A DNA stretch of 64,000 nucleotides from the NCBI RefSeq assembly GCF_963678975.1, contig NC_089285.1:9038694-9102693 (forward strand), in the 5' to 3' direction. Shown here piece after piece: positions 23,100 through 35,262 of the stretch. How positions within the stretch are numbered: position 1 is the stretch's first letter; every line of letters starts with the position of its first letter. The notes below the pieces were generated by a model. The model worked only from the letters and a program-made list of their open reading frames with translations. It was not told the DNA's origin and did no database searches. This DNA comes from Dysidea avara (taxonomy: Eukaryota > Porifera > Demospongiae > Dictyoceratida > Dysideidae). Both the position numbers and the translations under genes were made by a program.

Positions 23100-25280
23100 T
23101 TGTCAAGGCACAGACAGTACTATATGTACTAAGTGCACTGTTATGAAGTTTATAAAACAGAGAAAGGACATTTTAGTTGTATGTCTTGGTACTAAGGTTG
23201 TAAGTCACTGTAAACCTTGCCTAAAGGGTGTACCTTTGTAAAACATAGCTAAAGTTTGCTATACTGGACCATGTGCAAGTAGCATGCATGCATCATAGGG
23301 TTTACACATTGTTGCATGTAGAAAGCCATTAGGTATTATAACTAAAGCTGTCATTATGTTGATGTTCAGACAGTTTAAAACATTAGCCTAATTCACACTC
23401 ACATATGTGTTAATCTTGGTGTTAATTAATGCAAAAGAGTTGTCACAATTCTCATGTTTATTATGCTTAGCTATAGCTACTGTAACACTAAGACATTGGC
23501 AAGTTGCCTGTATTGCATTGCCTACTAGACATCATTGTGTTTGTTTTGAAAAGTAGAGAAGAGTGCTCTTTACTATTCCATGACTGTATCACAGACAATA
23601 GAGCACAGCATACAGTATCAGTTGTACGGCTAAATTACTTGAGTAGACTCAAAACTCACACCAAGATCATAACAAACTTACTGGGCTGGGTGGAAGAAAG
23701 ATTACGCAGGTTTTCTGACAACTCATCAACCGTGTCTTCAACACTTTCAGACGTCGCCACTGAAAACCGGGGTATGAAATGAACGCGTGAATCACAATGG
23801 TTTCCTATCCCGCAATTGCTCGCTCTCTACTTATCTATGCATATAGTGTAATCATAACCTTGCCAGATGAAGATTCTAAAGATGTGGTACCACATGCACA
23901 CCAGTATACTGGCAGTTCATACTACTTTTTTAATATGACCTGTGAGTGTGTACAGAGCCACCTCTGAGGGATCTTGGATGCGTGGTACATACTTTCTTCT
24001 TTCCAGATGGTGACCATCCAGTCATTGAACACAGGTGTACTCTATAATAGCTGTGCACCAGATTATATACAACTGTCCTATGAGACCTCCGTCTATTAGG
24101 TGAGTGTTATACAACAGTTGCACAACGTACAATCATGCCCTGCCTGACTATAACCAGGAAGATATGACACATGTATCTTCCTCTTCACTGATGTTATCTC
24201 CCTCGCCTTCATAGGTTAACAAGTGGTCTTCTTCATTTATTATACTACCTGTTGCAGCCATACTAAGTGCCATTGTGGTGACAAAGTACCTTTAATTAAA
24301 TAAGTTATGTGGGAGTTGAAAGTCATTAAGGTAACATGTTTCAACCAGTCTAATAAATGCTATTTTTCTCTTATCATAAAGTAAACTGCCTTGGGACAGC
24401 AGCATACTGTAGTAACTGTGGCCTTACCAAATGATTTGAGGTATGAAATATAGTCACACCCAGTACTGATATACAATGTACTGTATAATGACTGCATGAT
24501 CAAGCCATTATGTTCTCTTGAAGTACCACCTTTTAAAGTGTGAAGTATTTCTTCTCTAGTGCATGATGAACAACATCTAGTGCAAAGTAGAGTCTGTACC
24601 AGTAGAACTTAATCAGGACAATACTAGCAGTCTCGGCTATAGCTAGTTTTTAACTAAATAAAATACATATGAACTTATATTAATTTTAAACTTGTCTTAA
24701 TTGTCAGTTGACATGTATAGCTATCTAGCTATGCTCTGTCCACCTTCTGGTGCTAGATCAAATTTTTTTTGGATAGGTCTAATATATACTCTTGTTATAC
24801 CTATCCAAGTCTTTAAAATTCGTGGCAAACTACTGACAAAGAAAGGTATTGTTTCTAGTTTTCTTGAGCTTTGGACACATTTAAGGAATTCAGTTCCTCC
24901 TCTTTCACAAAGTTCTATGTTCTCTTTAATTTTCATTTCATCTAACGAAGCATGATATAGTGCCTTGACTCAGGAATATGCATGGTAGGCTGAGGTTGAA
25001 AGTAATTTTAAATTTAAACACCACCTGATTTCACAGTGATGTCACCTAGTTTGTCATGAATCCCTTATCCTTGCACCCTGAAGTTGCTGTTCCTAATAAA
25101 TTGTTCCCTCAGATGTATGTTGGCATTATTCTTTAGTGAATCATTGTGTAATGTATCATCTAGGATAATGCCTTGCGATACTGTGTTCCCTTCTAGTCTC
25201 TTCCAACTCACTAACTTGTTTTTGTCAGTGTATACTTCAAGATGGTCCCATTGGGGTATACACATGTATCTACACAGAAT
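23100..25280. other. No gene recognised
   Basis: A plus-strand frame of 92 codons at 23504-23782 (YLSRLKTHTKIITNLLGWVE, ending in a Ser/Thr-rich tail) is moderately protein-like but without family or splice support. AT-rich DNA fills the rest. Confidence 0.4.
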
Positions 25281-25282
25281 AA

Positions 25283-25740
25283 TTAATCAAACAGTACAGT
25301 AGTACTGTTTAAGTAGGAATCCCCCTGAAATGACGCGTGCCGCCAAAAATATCGCCTCTTAAAATCCAGCTTAGAACTTCTTAGGCGACAAAAATCACTT
25401 TTACAGAATAATATTAGTCCATCTAGCATCAAATGTAGCGTTAAAACAAGAAAATGCTTACTGACGGCCAGATATAGAATTTTAAAAATTTGTCTAAGCT
25501 TGAAATTTTGTCTCACTGCCTCACTCACTGACCACAGTTGCAAGCCTAGAGCCCAAACGAAGCAGCGCACGGTCACCATTTTTACGCCACACCAACAAAC
25601 TCACTGGTGGGATGTGCCTTTTGGGGTTCCGACAAGTGTACGCCCTGTGCGCCTTGTCTTTTCTCTTATCTTCAGTCAAGCTGCTTGTCTTCTTCATCCA
25701 ATGAAACCATATCGAGGCGTTAATTGTCCATATCAACACT
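25283..25740 (-). other. Less AT-rich block with antisense open frame
   Basis: This block has more CG dinucleotides than its surroundings (for example GACGCGTGCCGCC at 25333). A minus-strand frame of 98 codons (25283-25579) starts MVTVRCFVWALGLQLWSV. It may be the body of a repeat or a promoter-proximal region; neither can be shown here. Confidence 0.3.
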
Positions 25741-26068
25741 TTCTTTAAGCAGCGTAATAGACGCTACAAAATTATTTAAGGCGCTTAGACTATGCTACTG
25801 TACAGAGCAGAGTACGGAGGTACCAGTACTCCATGATAGGTCACGACATCATGCCCATTCTTTATTCTACGTATTATCAATCTATCGATCGAGACCACAA
25901 TTACCATACCCCTTTTACGCTAGCTGTATGTGTAATCACACACCTTCAAGTTGGTAGGTTGATTCGAGCTTGGATTTGATATTCTCTAGTCTATAATACT
26001 ATGAATTGGTTGAAACCACAATGACCACACCCCTTTTTGGGGCAGGCACACATCTTTGCAGCTGACTC

Positions 26069-26424
26069 AAGATACTCTAATACAGCAGTCACCCTAATAG
26101 AACAGTCTCATGTTTATAGCTAGCTGTATGCTTTATCAAAAAAAACTAAACAAACTAGTATATTATAAATTTAAAAATGAAGTAGGAATCCAAGCGATAA
26201 AAAGTAGTGAAACAAGAGATGAACAATGGTAGCTATTACAGTATAGCTCAGTGGGAAATCCCTACTTTGGCATGGTATAACAATTATTTTGTGTTCAATG
26301 CCAAAGTAGTGATTTCCCACTGAGCTATACTGTAATAGCTACCATTGTTCATCTCTTGTTTCACTACTTTTTATCGCTTGGATTCCTACTTCATTTTTAA
26401 ATTTATAATTTTTAATATACTAGT
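26069..26424. mobile_element. Composite foldback repeat, copy B
   Basis: The ATACTCTAATACAGCAGTCA block and TAGCTAGCTGTAT spacer (26069-26153) precede an inverted repeat from 26154 to 26424 bounded by ACTAGT at both ends. Arms carry AAAATGAAGTAGGAATCCAA and CGATAAAAAGTAGT. It is a close copy of 196-540 and better preserved, since its arms pair over nearly their whole length. Confidence 0.85.
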
Positions 26425-26467
26425 TTTATTATAATACACTGATCATGATGCAAGTACCTCTCATTAA

Positions 26468-27159
26468 CCCTTTAAGGACCAAGAATTGTGTGCATAGTCT
26501 ACCCTGAAAGCCCACACGTTTTATTATTGTGCATTTAGTGTTTTAAAAAAATATAATAAGTTTATAGCATTGACAAAGCCCCTACAAGTGCTCAATTGTA
26601 TAACAAATTATGCTAAAAGACTCGCCTGACAATAATAAACAACATTATCTAATTTACCAAAGTGTAGAACCAATGTCTTAAAAGCACTAAGGTGAGTTTC
26701 AAACACCTACACGCGATCGATTTCTTCGTGACACAATCAATAAAAACAGTCCACCATTTTAGTTTTTTAAAACCGCATCACATGATCTTGTATATCAAAT
26801 TATTCGCCTCTAAATAGTGAGCACTCTGAGCTTTATTTGAAGTTAATACGATGAACACAGCCAAAGTTATGGAGTGATTTCTACAAGGTTAGTTTTACTG
26901 TTGTGTAAATATTAAATGTTTGTACTTTGTTAGGAATATTACACAGGCTTAGTTTTGTGTGATAAGTTGGCTTTATATATCAAAAGAATCACCTATGAAT
27001 GGCGAATACAATGGCCCCTGTTTCGATCTAATAGCTTCATTTGTTGCGGAGTTATAGCTCTTTGTTTACTGCCAATAGAGTTGGACGTAATATTACGGCG
27101 CTGGTCTTTCAAGCAATACCTACTTTGGACATAATATTACGGCAGCGGTCCTTAAAGGG
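26468..27159. mobile_element. piggyBac-type non-autonomous element, 692 bp
   Basis: The left end CCCTTTAAGGACC and right end GGTCCTTAAAGGG are perfect inverted copies, each bordered by TTAA (26464-26467 and 27160-27163), the invariant piggyBac target. Near the right end CATAATATTACGGC recurs twice as a subterminal repeat. No transposase frame is present. TTAA is also used by Kolobok elements, but the CCC start favours piggyBac. Confidence 0.85.
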
Positions 27160-27946
27160 TTAATTAATTAGGTTTGATTGTGTCCAATTAAACAGTTAAT
27201 CACTTATCATAGTGTTTACATGTGGTACATATGTTGAGATTAGAATATTGTTAAATTATGGCATGTTCTCTAATGTGGCCCTTTTCCTTACACTTTGAGC
27301 ATCTTTGTTATTTTATGTCTCTTTGATGAGCTTCTAATTCTTCAATTCTGTTTCTTTTTTCTGCCACACAATGTTCAAACTCCACAAACTCCAACACTGA
27401 TATTGTCCTGCATTGTTTCACAGAGAGCATCATAATCAGACTCAGACATTTTGAAGATGGCAATGCTATGATTACCTGGTGCTGAGCAAGCCTTTGGAAG
27501 TTGACCATGCTCATCTACAGTTATTTGGATATGAAAACATGATGATATGTCTTCTGGTTATGTGCTCTGTATTATTTCTGGCTTTTAAACTCTGTTGGAC
27601 TCTGATGGTATTACCAGGTGCTTTTTTTGATGTCATATTCGAACAAATTCAGTTATGATTTGAGCTTTTTTATTTTAATAGAGGATTGTAAATCTGACAG
27701 CATGCTTAACTCATGTTACAGTAACTGTGGTCTGATATGGAGTATCTGTCTTTGACATATAGGGTGGAATGTAAACTGTTGTCTTTGATTTAAACCATCC
27801 TGTTCCACAATTCATCAGTTAATGCACACCTGTGTCTATGTTCTCTGCTCCAGTGTTACAGTGCAAAAGCTGGTGATTGAATTTCATATCCTTTTGTATC
27901 TTTACCTTCAATGAAATAAGTACAATAAGAAAAAAAATTTCTCACT

Positions 27947-28458
27947 TCAACTAGATACATTCAATAAGATGGCTATCCCTTGTTGAGATGGGTTATGAAA
28001 GCCTTGGCTCTTACGATAATATCCAAGCGCTTGAGCTATGACTTTCTTACTTTGTGTTTGGAGACATTTAGTTTCTAGCATCACCACGGGAACTCTTATA
28101 GTATTTGATGCTGACACTTGGCTTGTCTCCTCCCATGTTAAGATATAACATACATAATCTGTTTTGCTACCCCTGGATGTAGCAGACAGGTTGCCTTCTG
28201 CTTTTTCAATTGTGTCTTCCAGTACTAACTTGCAAATTCCACAGTTGATAGGATCAGTATACGTAAATCTGACACTCTGCTGTGGCATAAGACAGCTTCA
28301 TTTAACTGAATGGCTGTCATTGAATCGTGCTTCAATTTAGTACCATCATAGATTTTTTGGCAAATATCTTGGTATTGAGGATGCCACCTTTTGTCTTCTA
28401 TTGTGGTGCCAGCAAAATGGTCAGTGACTTCGTCTATGCTATATTCATTGTAAGACAA
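27947..28458 (-). pseudogene. Possible PD-(D/E)XK nuclease-like protein, relic
   Basis: The upstream frame reads WHPQYQDICQKIYDGTKLKH and AIQLNEAVLCHSRVSDLRI (28270-28400). After a frame change the main part reads INCGICKLVLEDTIEKAEG, SRGSKTDYVCYI, VPVVMLETK and KKVIAQALGYYRKSQ. The spacing D...(about 24 residues)...ExK inside a beta-strand-like context, followed by a QALGYY helix, resembles the PD-(D/E)XK nuclease core, but this is an inference from pattern only. A further coiled segment (NRIEELEAHQRDIK) lies downstream at 27308. At least one frameshift. Similar proteins exist in several marine invertebrates as far as I recall; function unknown. Confidence 0.4.
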
Positions 28459-28844
28459 CTCACTTACTCGTACTATAGATCCTTTACCTTTCTGTGGTAT
28501 TGTTGTTGCTTAGCGAGCTCTGTCCATGGTTTCTGTGAAGAGGTGGTATTAAATCATTGCCTAACTTTAAATTAAGCATTTGTATGTGTTGTTTTTCAAT
28601 GGTTTTCTCCAGCTTGTCTACTTGGTTTTCCAACTGTCTTGGTGATCTTATGTTTCAACCTATCTTCTGTAATCCTCCTCTTTCATAATAGCTGTGTTTG
28701 TACTTCTGCTTCATTAATTGTCAACTTCTAGGTCTCATTTTTTCCACTTTTCCAACAGTCAAGTTGTGCTTTCTTCACTGTTCCCCCAATCTTAGAAAAT
28801 ATATTTCCCATTTGCTAAAGCTTTGATTTAAAAGTATTCCTGAT

Positions 28845-28962
28845 GATTTGGGGAAAGAAATACTTTTAAAAGTAGTTTTAAAAGTATTTAAAAGTAGTCC
28901 TGAAGATTTGGGGAAAGAAATACTGTAATAGAGCAGTCAACTACCCTAATAGAACAGTCAAA
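28845..28962. repeat. Short tandem duplication plus ATACTCTAATA-type motif
   Basis: GATTTGGGGAAAGAAATACT occurs twice 63 bp apart, separated by AAAAGTA repeats. The second copy runs into CTGTAATAGAGCAGTCAAC and CCTAATAGAACAGTCA. Confidence 0.6.
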
Positions 28963-29599
28963 ATTTTTAGTTCATCTTTACCAACACAGTAAATATCGTA
29001 TCTCAGAGGTATTTAAGTCCTGACATTGTCTGTTGTATACATCAATCTTTACATAGTTCACCTTTTAACTATTTAGTCTGCTCCTAATAGTATGCTAGCA
29101 GAAGCAAGCATACGCAATTCCTAACTTAAGAATATGCCCCAGTCCCTTATATGTGCATGCAACAGAAAATTTGGAAACCTGTTACCAAAATTCTGGAGCC
29201 ACCCTTGGCAAACTGTAGTTCATGGATTGTAATCTGGCAAGCTACGCATTCACGCAAAACAGCACTATACAACTTGAAAGCACATAGAAAGCATTCCGTA
29301 TATAGTGCTTTTGTTTCATCAGACAACTGAAAGGAAATGAAACAGAAAATTAGTGCATTAATTATGAACTTCCTTTGATTCCGAAAACTTAGTCACAAAC
29401 ATAAACCTTGTTAGTAGTTCATATCATATATAGTAAGTATTGCAGAAAGCAATGCAACATCGTATTCTAATTATCATCTTGTCAACCGAAAGGGCAACCC
29501 TGGAAGAAAACCAAGGACTAAAATGTAAGGTAAGCAAAGACCCCGTGGTCATGGTGTAGCCCCACCAAAACATTATATATAGTACCTTCAAGTCAAAAG

Positions 29600-29895
29600 T
29601 TATTTTTGGCTGCTGCTGTTGTTGTGGTCACCTGATGACCTCGAGTAGGTATCCTCTGCAGAATATAATACAATGATAATAGTTGTTCTTATAAACCTGA
29701 ATAATTCATACCCATTGAGTCACCACTCTCCCCATCACAAGTCCCCTCAACTTCATCCAGTTTGCCCAATAACTAGGCAAACTGTTCAGGCATGAAAGAT
29801 ACAAGATGCCATCTTGCTTCTGTGACAGCAGAAGCACCAGAAAATTGCACAGCATAACAAGAAAATGGCTGACAAGACAGCTGCCACAACAAACT
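29600..29895 (-). pseudogene. Possible membrane-protein exon pair
   Basis: On the minus strand a ...TTGTTAG acceptor at about 29896 precedes EFVVAAVLSAIFLLCCAIFW followed by CFCCHRSK, a single hydrophobic span with a Cys-rich, basic cytoplasmic edge. A second frame then reads LLGKLDEVEGTCDGESGDSM, and after an intron-like gap TYSRSSGDHNNSSSQK and a stop at about 29610. Joining the first two needs a frame change, so the gene is either broken or not real. The hydrophobic run is the main support. A plus-strand ATG with a GTAAGT donor overlaps the same bases (29867) and competes as an explanation. Confidence 0.25.
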
Positions 29896-30328
29896 CTAAC
29901 AAGTAAGTAAACATTTTTGAAATGATAAATTTTGTCAAGCCTCATGCATTTATAGAGGCGCCTGCTACTGATAGGTACAATAATAAAGCGCTGTGCCTAG
30001 AGTCACGGCACCATAACATTTTGCTGCTAAAAGCATGGCGCAGTCACACACTAGTTGTATTAAGGTAAGTTTTTGTTGAGTTTAAGACGAGATAGGGTTG
30101 GCACGCGTCTAGTTTTCCCTGAATATTTCACTTTAGGCCGGGCACACACCTTGTAACTAATATACCTGAGTATCCAACTTTAGGGGACGCGCCTAGTAAT
30201 ATGCCCCGAGCTTTCAATTTAGGGTATGCGTCTTGTACAGAGTTAGGGTCAGGGTTCAGGTTTGGTTTTTTTCTTTAATGCAGGCTTTTTCATGAATGAC
30301 ATATATAAGGTACAAATTAAAGCTTTAG

Positions 30329-30490
30329 GGTAGCTGGCAGCACAGTGATACAGTAGTTAGAGCACTGGACTAGAGTGGGAGATCCCAGGTTTGAAACCTA
30401 CTTTAGTGAAAGTTTTTTTTCTTTTCGTTTTCTTAGGTTTTTGCCTAAGTTATGTGACTGCCGTTACTCAAGGCACAGCCATATATAACA
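30329..30490 (+). mobile_element. tRNA-derived SINE
   Basis: The head resembles a tRNA: GGTAGCTGGCAGCACAGTGA, then AGTTAGAGCACTGGACTAGA (A-box region, slightly expanded) and CCCAGGTTTGAAACC (B box, consensus GGTTCGAATCC). A T-rich tail and an unrelated 3' part to about 30490 follow. A true tRNA is excluded by the longer D-arm and imperfect acceptor pairing. Confidence 0.6.
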
Positions 30491-30533
30491 AAAACGTGCT
30501 CCTGACTAGAATATGTGCTAAACCAGGCTAGTA

Positions 30534-30716
30534 CCATATGCTGTAAAGTTTTTTGAGGGGCAAATTTTTCAAGGCTTCGAAATGTTACCTAGTTTAAAAT
30601 TTTGCATATTATATTTATGCACTATATAGAGTCTAAATATCTCAAGGATTAAAATTTCAGTAGCTAACCCCAAAAATTGCAAAATTTTCCCCTCGAAATA
30701 TTTAGGCTATACTCTT
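30534..30716. mobile_element. MITE, TACCRTATRG-related (copy 3)
   Basis: Left end GTACCATATGCTGTAAAGTT with TTTTGAGGGG; right end, reversed, AGTATAGCCTAAATATTTCG with AGGGG. Similar in size and ends to 3374-3595 and 41420-41565. Confidence 0.5.
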
Positions 30717-30973
30717 TTTTCTTTATTATTAATTACTAGACAGACAGCATAGCCGAGGATGTAAAATTAACAGTGCAGTACATGTTACACTTAATAAGAG
30801 TACGTATGCTACATTTAGTAATCGTGAAGTTACAGTACATGTGTTACATAAAATTGCATATGTTACAATTGCTAATTATAAAAGGTAAATTACAGTATAT
30901 ATGTTACAACGGTAGCTAGTCTAAATATTTCTAGGGGCATTATTTTGGAATGGAGCTAGCTAAAAATTAATTT

Positions 30974-32096
30974 TCACGAATTTGCAAAACTGAACCTTCC
31001 CCTTTTCTTTGGTGGAGCTTGTAAGTCACTTTGTGATGGTCTTCCACCTGCTGCTATAATTTTATTGTCATCATAGGCCTTTATTTCATCAATCAACCTC
31101 ACCACTGGTTCATCCTCAGTACAAAACTTGTCTTTGAAACGAGGATCAAGGAAAGTGCAGGTGTCCAACAATAAACTCATTGCTTCACTTTGGTACCAGG
31201 TGTTAATGTTGTTTCTAATACACCATTTAACCTCAAGCATCAATGGAGTATCCCCTGTTTTTGGTACAACAATCTTCTTATTGATCACTTAGTAGAGAGA
31301 TCACTGTTAAGAACAAGTTATCCTGTAGGGAATAATTGGCATGTATTAAGTAAATGTATATAATTTGCATAATTACTGATAAAATCAAAAGTAGTTGAAA
31401 TATTAAAAATCTGCTTTAGGTCTTTTTCGGTAAAGAAAAAAAGATGAGTTTAAAAAGCTCCAAAGCCGGCCAATGGTAGGTTTTGGGGTGTACAAATACA
31501 AAAAGAAGTTTAATTATCTAATCAAAAAAAAAAAACAGCTAAGCTGTAAAAAAGGAGTGCCCCATGGTGAAAAAAGATACTACTGTTCCACTCAACTTGC
31601 ATACTGGCTCGTTCATGTTTGCTGGCCTCCTGTTACTGTCTGGCACAAAGCCAATAAATTTCCAGATTGCTGACTTACAGTTTGCTATGTTAACAAGGAC
31701 GACCATTTCATTCACAGAATTGTCTTATAATGCCATTTGCAATTTTGAAACTTAATCCATATAATCTTGCATACTAACATTGTCTATCTGCACAAAATTG
31801 ACCAGGACTGCCACAGTTGGTAATTTTGTAACAACTGTTGATTTGTTGAATCGAAATCTTAAAGTCTGCAATTATCATCAATACACACAGCAGCTGGCCT
31901 GGGTCATGAGACAAATCCCAGGTACTCTCAGAATCCATCATCCTCTGATCAGTTCTTCATATCTGCATTACAAATGTTTTTGTAATCGTACTATTGTACA
32001 GACATAATATCACAATAGTTATTTCAAAATATCAATACTTTTTAAAAATATCACGGTAGCACTATATCGCTAAAACAATATAATCACTCAGCCCTA
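30974..32096 (-). pseudogene. hAT transposon relic (BED finger and C-terminal part)
   Basis: At 31560-31680 the minus strand reads SAIWKFIGFVPDSNRRPANM, EPVCKLSGTVVS, a BED zinc-finger start with its second Cys changed. At 30974-31288 it reads KWCIRNNINTWYQSEAMSLL and TFLDPRFKDKF, the ZBED-type hAT region before the dimerisation domain. The catalytic middle is gone, so this is an internally deleted copy, and the dimerisation domain is also missing. At 32083-32096 the DNA ends ATCACTCAGCCCTA, whose reverse TAGGGCTGAGTGAT fits a hAT terminus. The other end was not found. Confidence 0.7.
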
Positions 32097-33876
32097 ACAA
32101 AGATTAGGCATACTTTTCCCAACTTTGAAGGCAGTGATTCAGTCTGAAAGTCTGTTTAGCTGCTTATGTTACGTACCTGTAGCAACTGAACTACTTCTAT
32201 AATTCTCAGTACTATAGTGCACTAGCCTCTGCCCTGTGATTTTATGACTAATCTTCACTTGGCTTTCAAAGTTTTTATCCTTTGGGACTATGACAATTGA
32301 GCAAGGTTACAGACTGGCTTACATGCAGTAAGTGCCTGCTCTTGCTAAGCACACATGTCACCCTGTAACCTTACAGTAGCTATTCATGTATGGAAAAAGT
32401 GCGTTCGTTAGGCCTATCACCTTTCCTACATTGCCTATAGTGTCTCCAAAAAGCACACATGCAGCACTATAGTATGTTTACCTGATCTTCTTTCTTAACA
32501 TCCACTAAATCAATCACAAAGCCCGTCTTTGCCAAGAAAACAATATCTTGTACCTTTAAAGAAAGTAATGAATCATTGATATCTACATCAAACAACATGT
32601 CTTTGGCAACTATCACTACTTGAATAGGGATTTTTCCAGTAGAAAAAATGCGGCTTATTGATTAATTAATAGTTGATTTTAAAATCATGTATTTAGCATG
32701 AACTTTTAATGCAGTCTGGTACAATGTTAACAGTGATAGAGATGTCACTGTAGCTATGTGTGTTATTGTTTCAGATTTGAATTGTGTGTAGTCAATTGAA
32801 TTGTGATTTGGTTTTTTGTGTGGATTTTTATATGCCCTCTGAGGTGGTCACTTTGTAAAAAAGTTTCTTTTGACACTCTGAACGTAAGACAAGAGTAATT
32901 GCAGTAGGCCATCTAGAAGTTTGACAAGGTCATACTGATTTTCCATCCCAATAAGCTCTATGGCATGACAGAATAGATAGTGGATAAAGCAGCAGCTAGT
33001 TAAAATTCAAATCTTACTGCCTGGTCTACTATTTTAATCAATAAAGATGTGTTCGTACTACTCTGCAGCCAAATCAAGACAAAACACCTAGTATCTGGCT
33101 TGAAATCTGGCTCAAATGACATCTTCTCTTGAACATCTCTCAATCTGCTGCACTAATGTAACTTAAAAGTGCATTCAACAACACTGTTGAAGATATCTTA
33201 TGTATTGACCATGGAGTGCTACAGTGAAGACAGTGCTATTCAATCAGGAATAATAAGTGTAGCTATAACGCCATGTGATATAATCTTTCCCGAGGTAGTA
33301 AACATTGACAAGTCAGTTTGTGAATGGATCATCGGAATCACCGTGTTAGATCCATCAAACACTAGAGTATGCCCCATCCCAGAAAGCTGTTAGTGTGTCC
33401 CTTTGAGCACCTCCTTCATCAATGCATAGTTCACCAGCAATTTTAAGTGTTACTTTCATCTCTAATTATTTTGTACAACACATACACAACTAGCTCAAAT
33501 CGATAAATCATGTGAACCACTAGATTTACCTGATCACAAGATTAAAAATTTTTTGTATTGTGTGTAAAGCAAAAGTCACGTGAGATAATTGTGACCTAGG
33601 TGCTTATTTACAATGTGGAGTTTGCCATTATCACTTCAGTCTTTGGCTTATTCTTCTGTGGACATGGGTAAGGCACTATGTTGGATTTGCCAGCTAATGA
33701 TGAGATTGAGCCAAATCCTATCGTTGCCTGTTTCAGTTGTATCATCCATAAATTTAAGTGCCTGTAATTAATTTGCAATACTGTTGCTGTACAAATCATA
33801 TTTCTTCCTGATCCAATCCAATGCTATAACTCCAAGATCAATATTCACAAGATTGAAACCTTGCCTGTATTAATGA
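32097..33876. other. No gene recognised
   Basis: Frames of 60-75 codons exist (for example 33169-33393 plus, 33608-33799 minus), but none shows a domain or splice context. Probably old transposon debris. Confidence 0.4.
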
Positions 33877-34058
33877 TTGTGGTCCTAGTGTTCACCATCA
33901 CAGTCATTCACACACACAGTGATTTTGAGGGTGACAACTAGCCCACCGCAGTCAATAGACTAACACTGTCACATGTGTCACTAACATAGTCCTGGGTATC
34001 AGCTCTTGTAAAGGTCACTGAATTGTGTGATCTTGAGAGTTGATGTCTGGCTAGCTAT
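33877..34058 (+). repeat. 182-bp interspersed repeat, copy 1
   Basis: Begins TGGTCCTAGTGTTCACCAT, contains TTTTGAGGGTGACAACTAGC and CTAACATAGTCCTGGGTATC, ends GAGTTGATGTCTGGCTAGCT. Copies 2 and 3 lie at 35523-35704 (same strand) and 51450-51632 (opposite strand). No terminal inverted repeat and no obvious tRNA boxes. Confidence 0.85.
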
Positions 34059-34682
34059 GCTCATACTGGTGGCTTTTCCTTGCCAGTACATCTTCCAGTT
34101 AGTATGGAAATTTCTTGCAACATATTTTATGTGACCAGTTACAGTATATAAGGCATGCTTTTATTAATGTTACACAGACGTCATTATGTATGAAACCCCT
34201 ACCATCCTTTTTCATATTTCCTACTTTGCATACGGAAATCCAAATTATTGTCGTAAGTTCCATCCTCCATGCATTCAATTTATCAATATCTAGTGACGAT
34301 GTGTTTGCTGGACATCATCAATAAAGTTAGCCATTATTTTTCATTTTATTCAGCAAATCAGATTGGTAGGTTCACCATTATACCTGATGTGTTTACTAGT
34401 ATTATCTGCTTCATTTGCATTCGTGACAGGATGGAATGCTGTCTTCACTACATAATTAAAATTCTAATACCTTCAAGTTGCTAGTGAATGCAAATGGTTT
34501 ATTTATTGTCTCTTTGTCAAGTCCAGCAGTTTTCCAGATCCATATTGTATTGTATTGTCTTAGCTGCTGACAGTTTAGCAATTGTATTCATTTACTGTTC
34601 ACTTTCCCATAAATTTTTAGGCTTGTCACTGTACTGTTTATAGCACTTTATCTTCTTTTACTATTTTTACACTGCCGCTTAG

Positions 34683-35262
34683 AAACAGTTTTCTGTGTGG
34701 ATATATCAGAAGGAAACACAGTGTTTCTAAATCGAAACTTCAGCATACCGCGGCAACGTGTTCACGTGGAGAAAATGCCGAAGTTGGGAATAACTCCTCT
34801 AGAAACTGTAACATCTTAAATCTTCCCATGGAACTGTTAGTCTACATTATATCGTTTTTACCAATAATTCGTGATAAAGTGAAGTTGAGGTACGTTTCAT
34901 CAATACTATGAGTTGTGATCGAAACACCATCACTGTGGAGTGAGTTTGTATGGCCACTTTATGATTGTCGAGAGGAACAGTCAGTGATGAATGTGTTGAA
35001 GGCTTGTGGCAGCTACGTTAAGCGATTAGCCATACCGGAACACGTGACTGCCACACCGATGCTCTTTCAAATGTTAAGCCATTGTAACAAAGTAGTAAAA
35101 CTTAATTTGCCACCTGAAACTAAGATAGAGTCGAAAACTGCCCTACAATGCATGGAACTTTTGGAGAAGTTAGAAGTTCAGTTAAGCACTGATATCAAGC
35201 CGTTACTTCAGTTTGATGGGTTGAAGGAACTCACAGTACGTGTACCAAAGCAATATCATTAA
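34683..35262 (+). pseudogene. F-box/LRR-like gene of the sponge type, terminal exon
   Basis: After a TTTTTACACTGCCGCTTAG acceptor the frame opens with a basic segment, then NILNLPMELLVYIISFLP and RDKVKLRYVS, a canonical F-box start (Skp1-binding, substrate adaptor of SCF ubiquitin ligases). WSEFVWPLYDCREEQSVMNV and GSYVKRLAIPEHV follow, then leucine-rich stretches VVKLNLPPETK and LLQFDGLKELTVRVP. An in-frame TGA at 34909-34911 lies between the F-box and the LRR part; CGA to TGA at a CpG would explain it. The C-terminus is cut short after one or two repeats. The nearest relatives I know are the large F-box families of Amphimedon. Probably a recent pseudogene of an expanded family. Confidence 0.75.

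Noticed and set aside
24721-24936. 71-codon minus-strand frame with PEGGQSIAR end
   Set aside because: No family, no splice context; overlaps an equally long plus-strand frame.
29867-29905. Plus-strand first exon (ATGGCTGACAAGACAGC... with GTAAGT donor)
   Set aside because: Only 13 codons, no second exon found, and it overlaps a more protein-like minus-strand frame. Not listed as a gene.
30329-30412. tRNA gene
   Set aside because: A and B boxes are present, but the D-arm is expanded, acceptor pairing is poor, and a T-rich tail follows; SINE head is a better reading.
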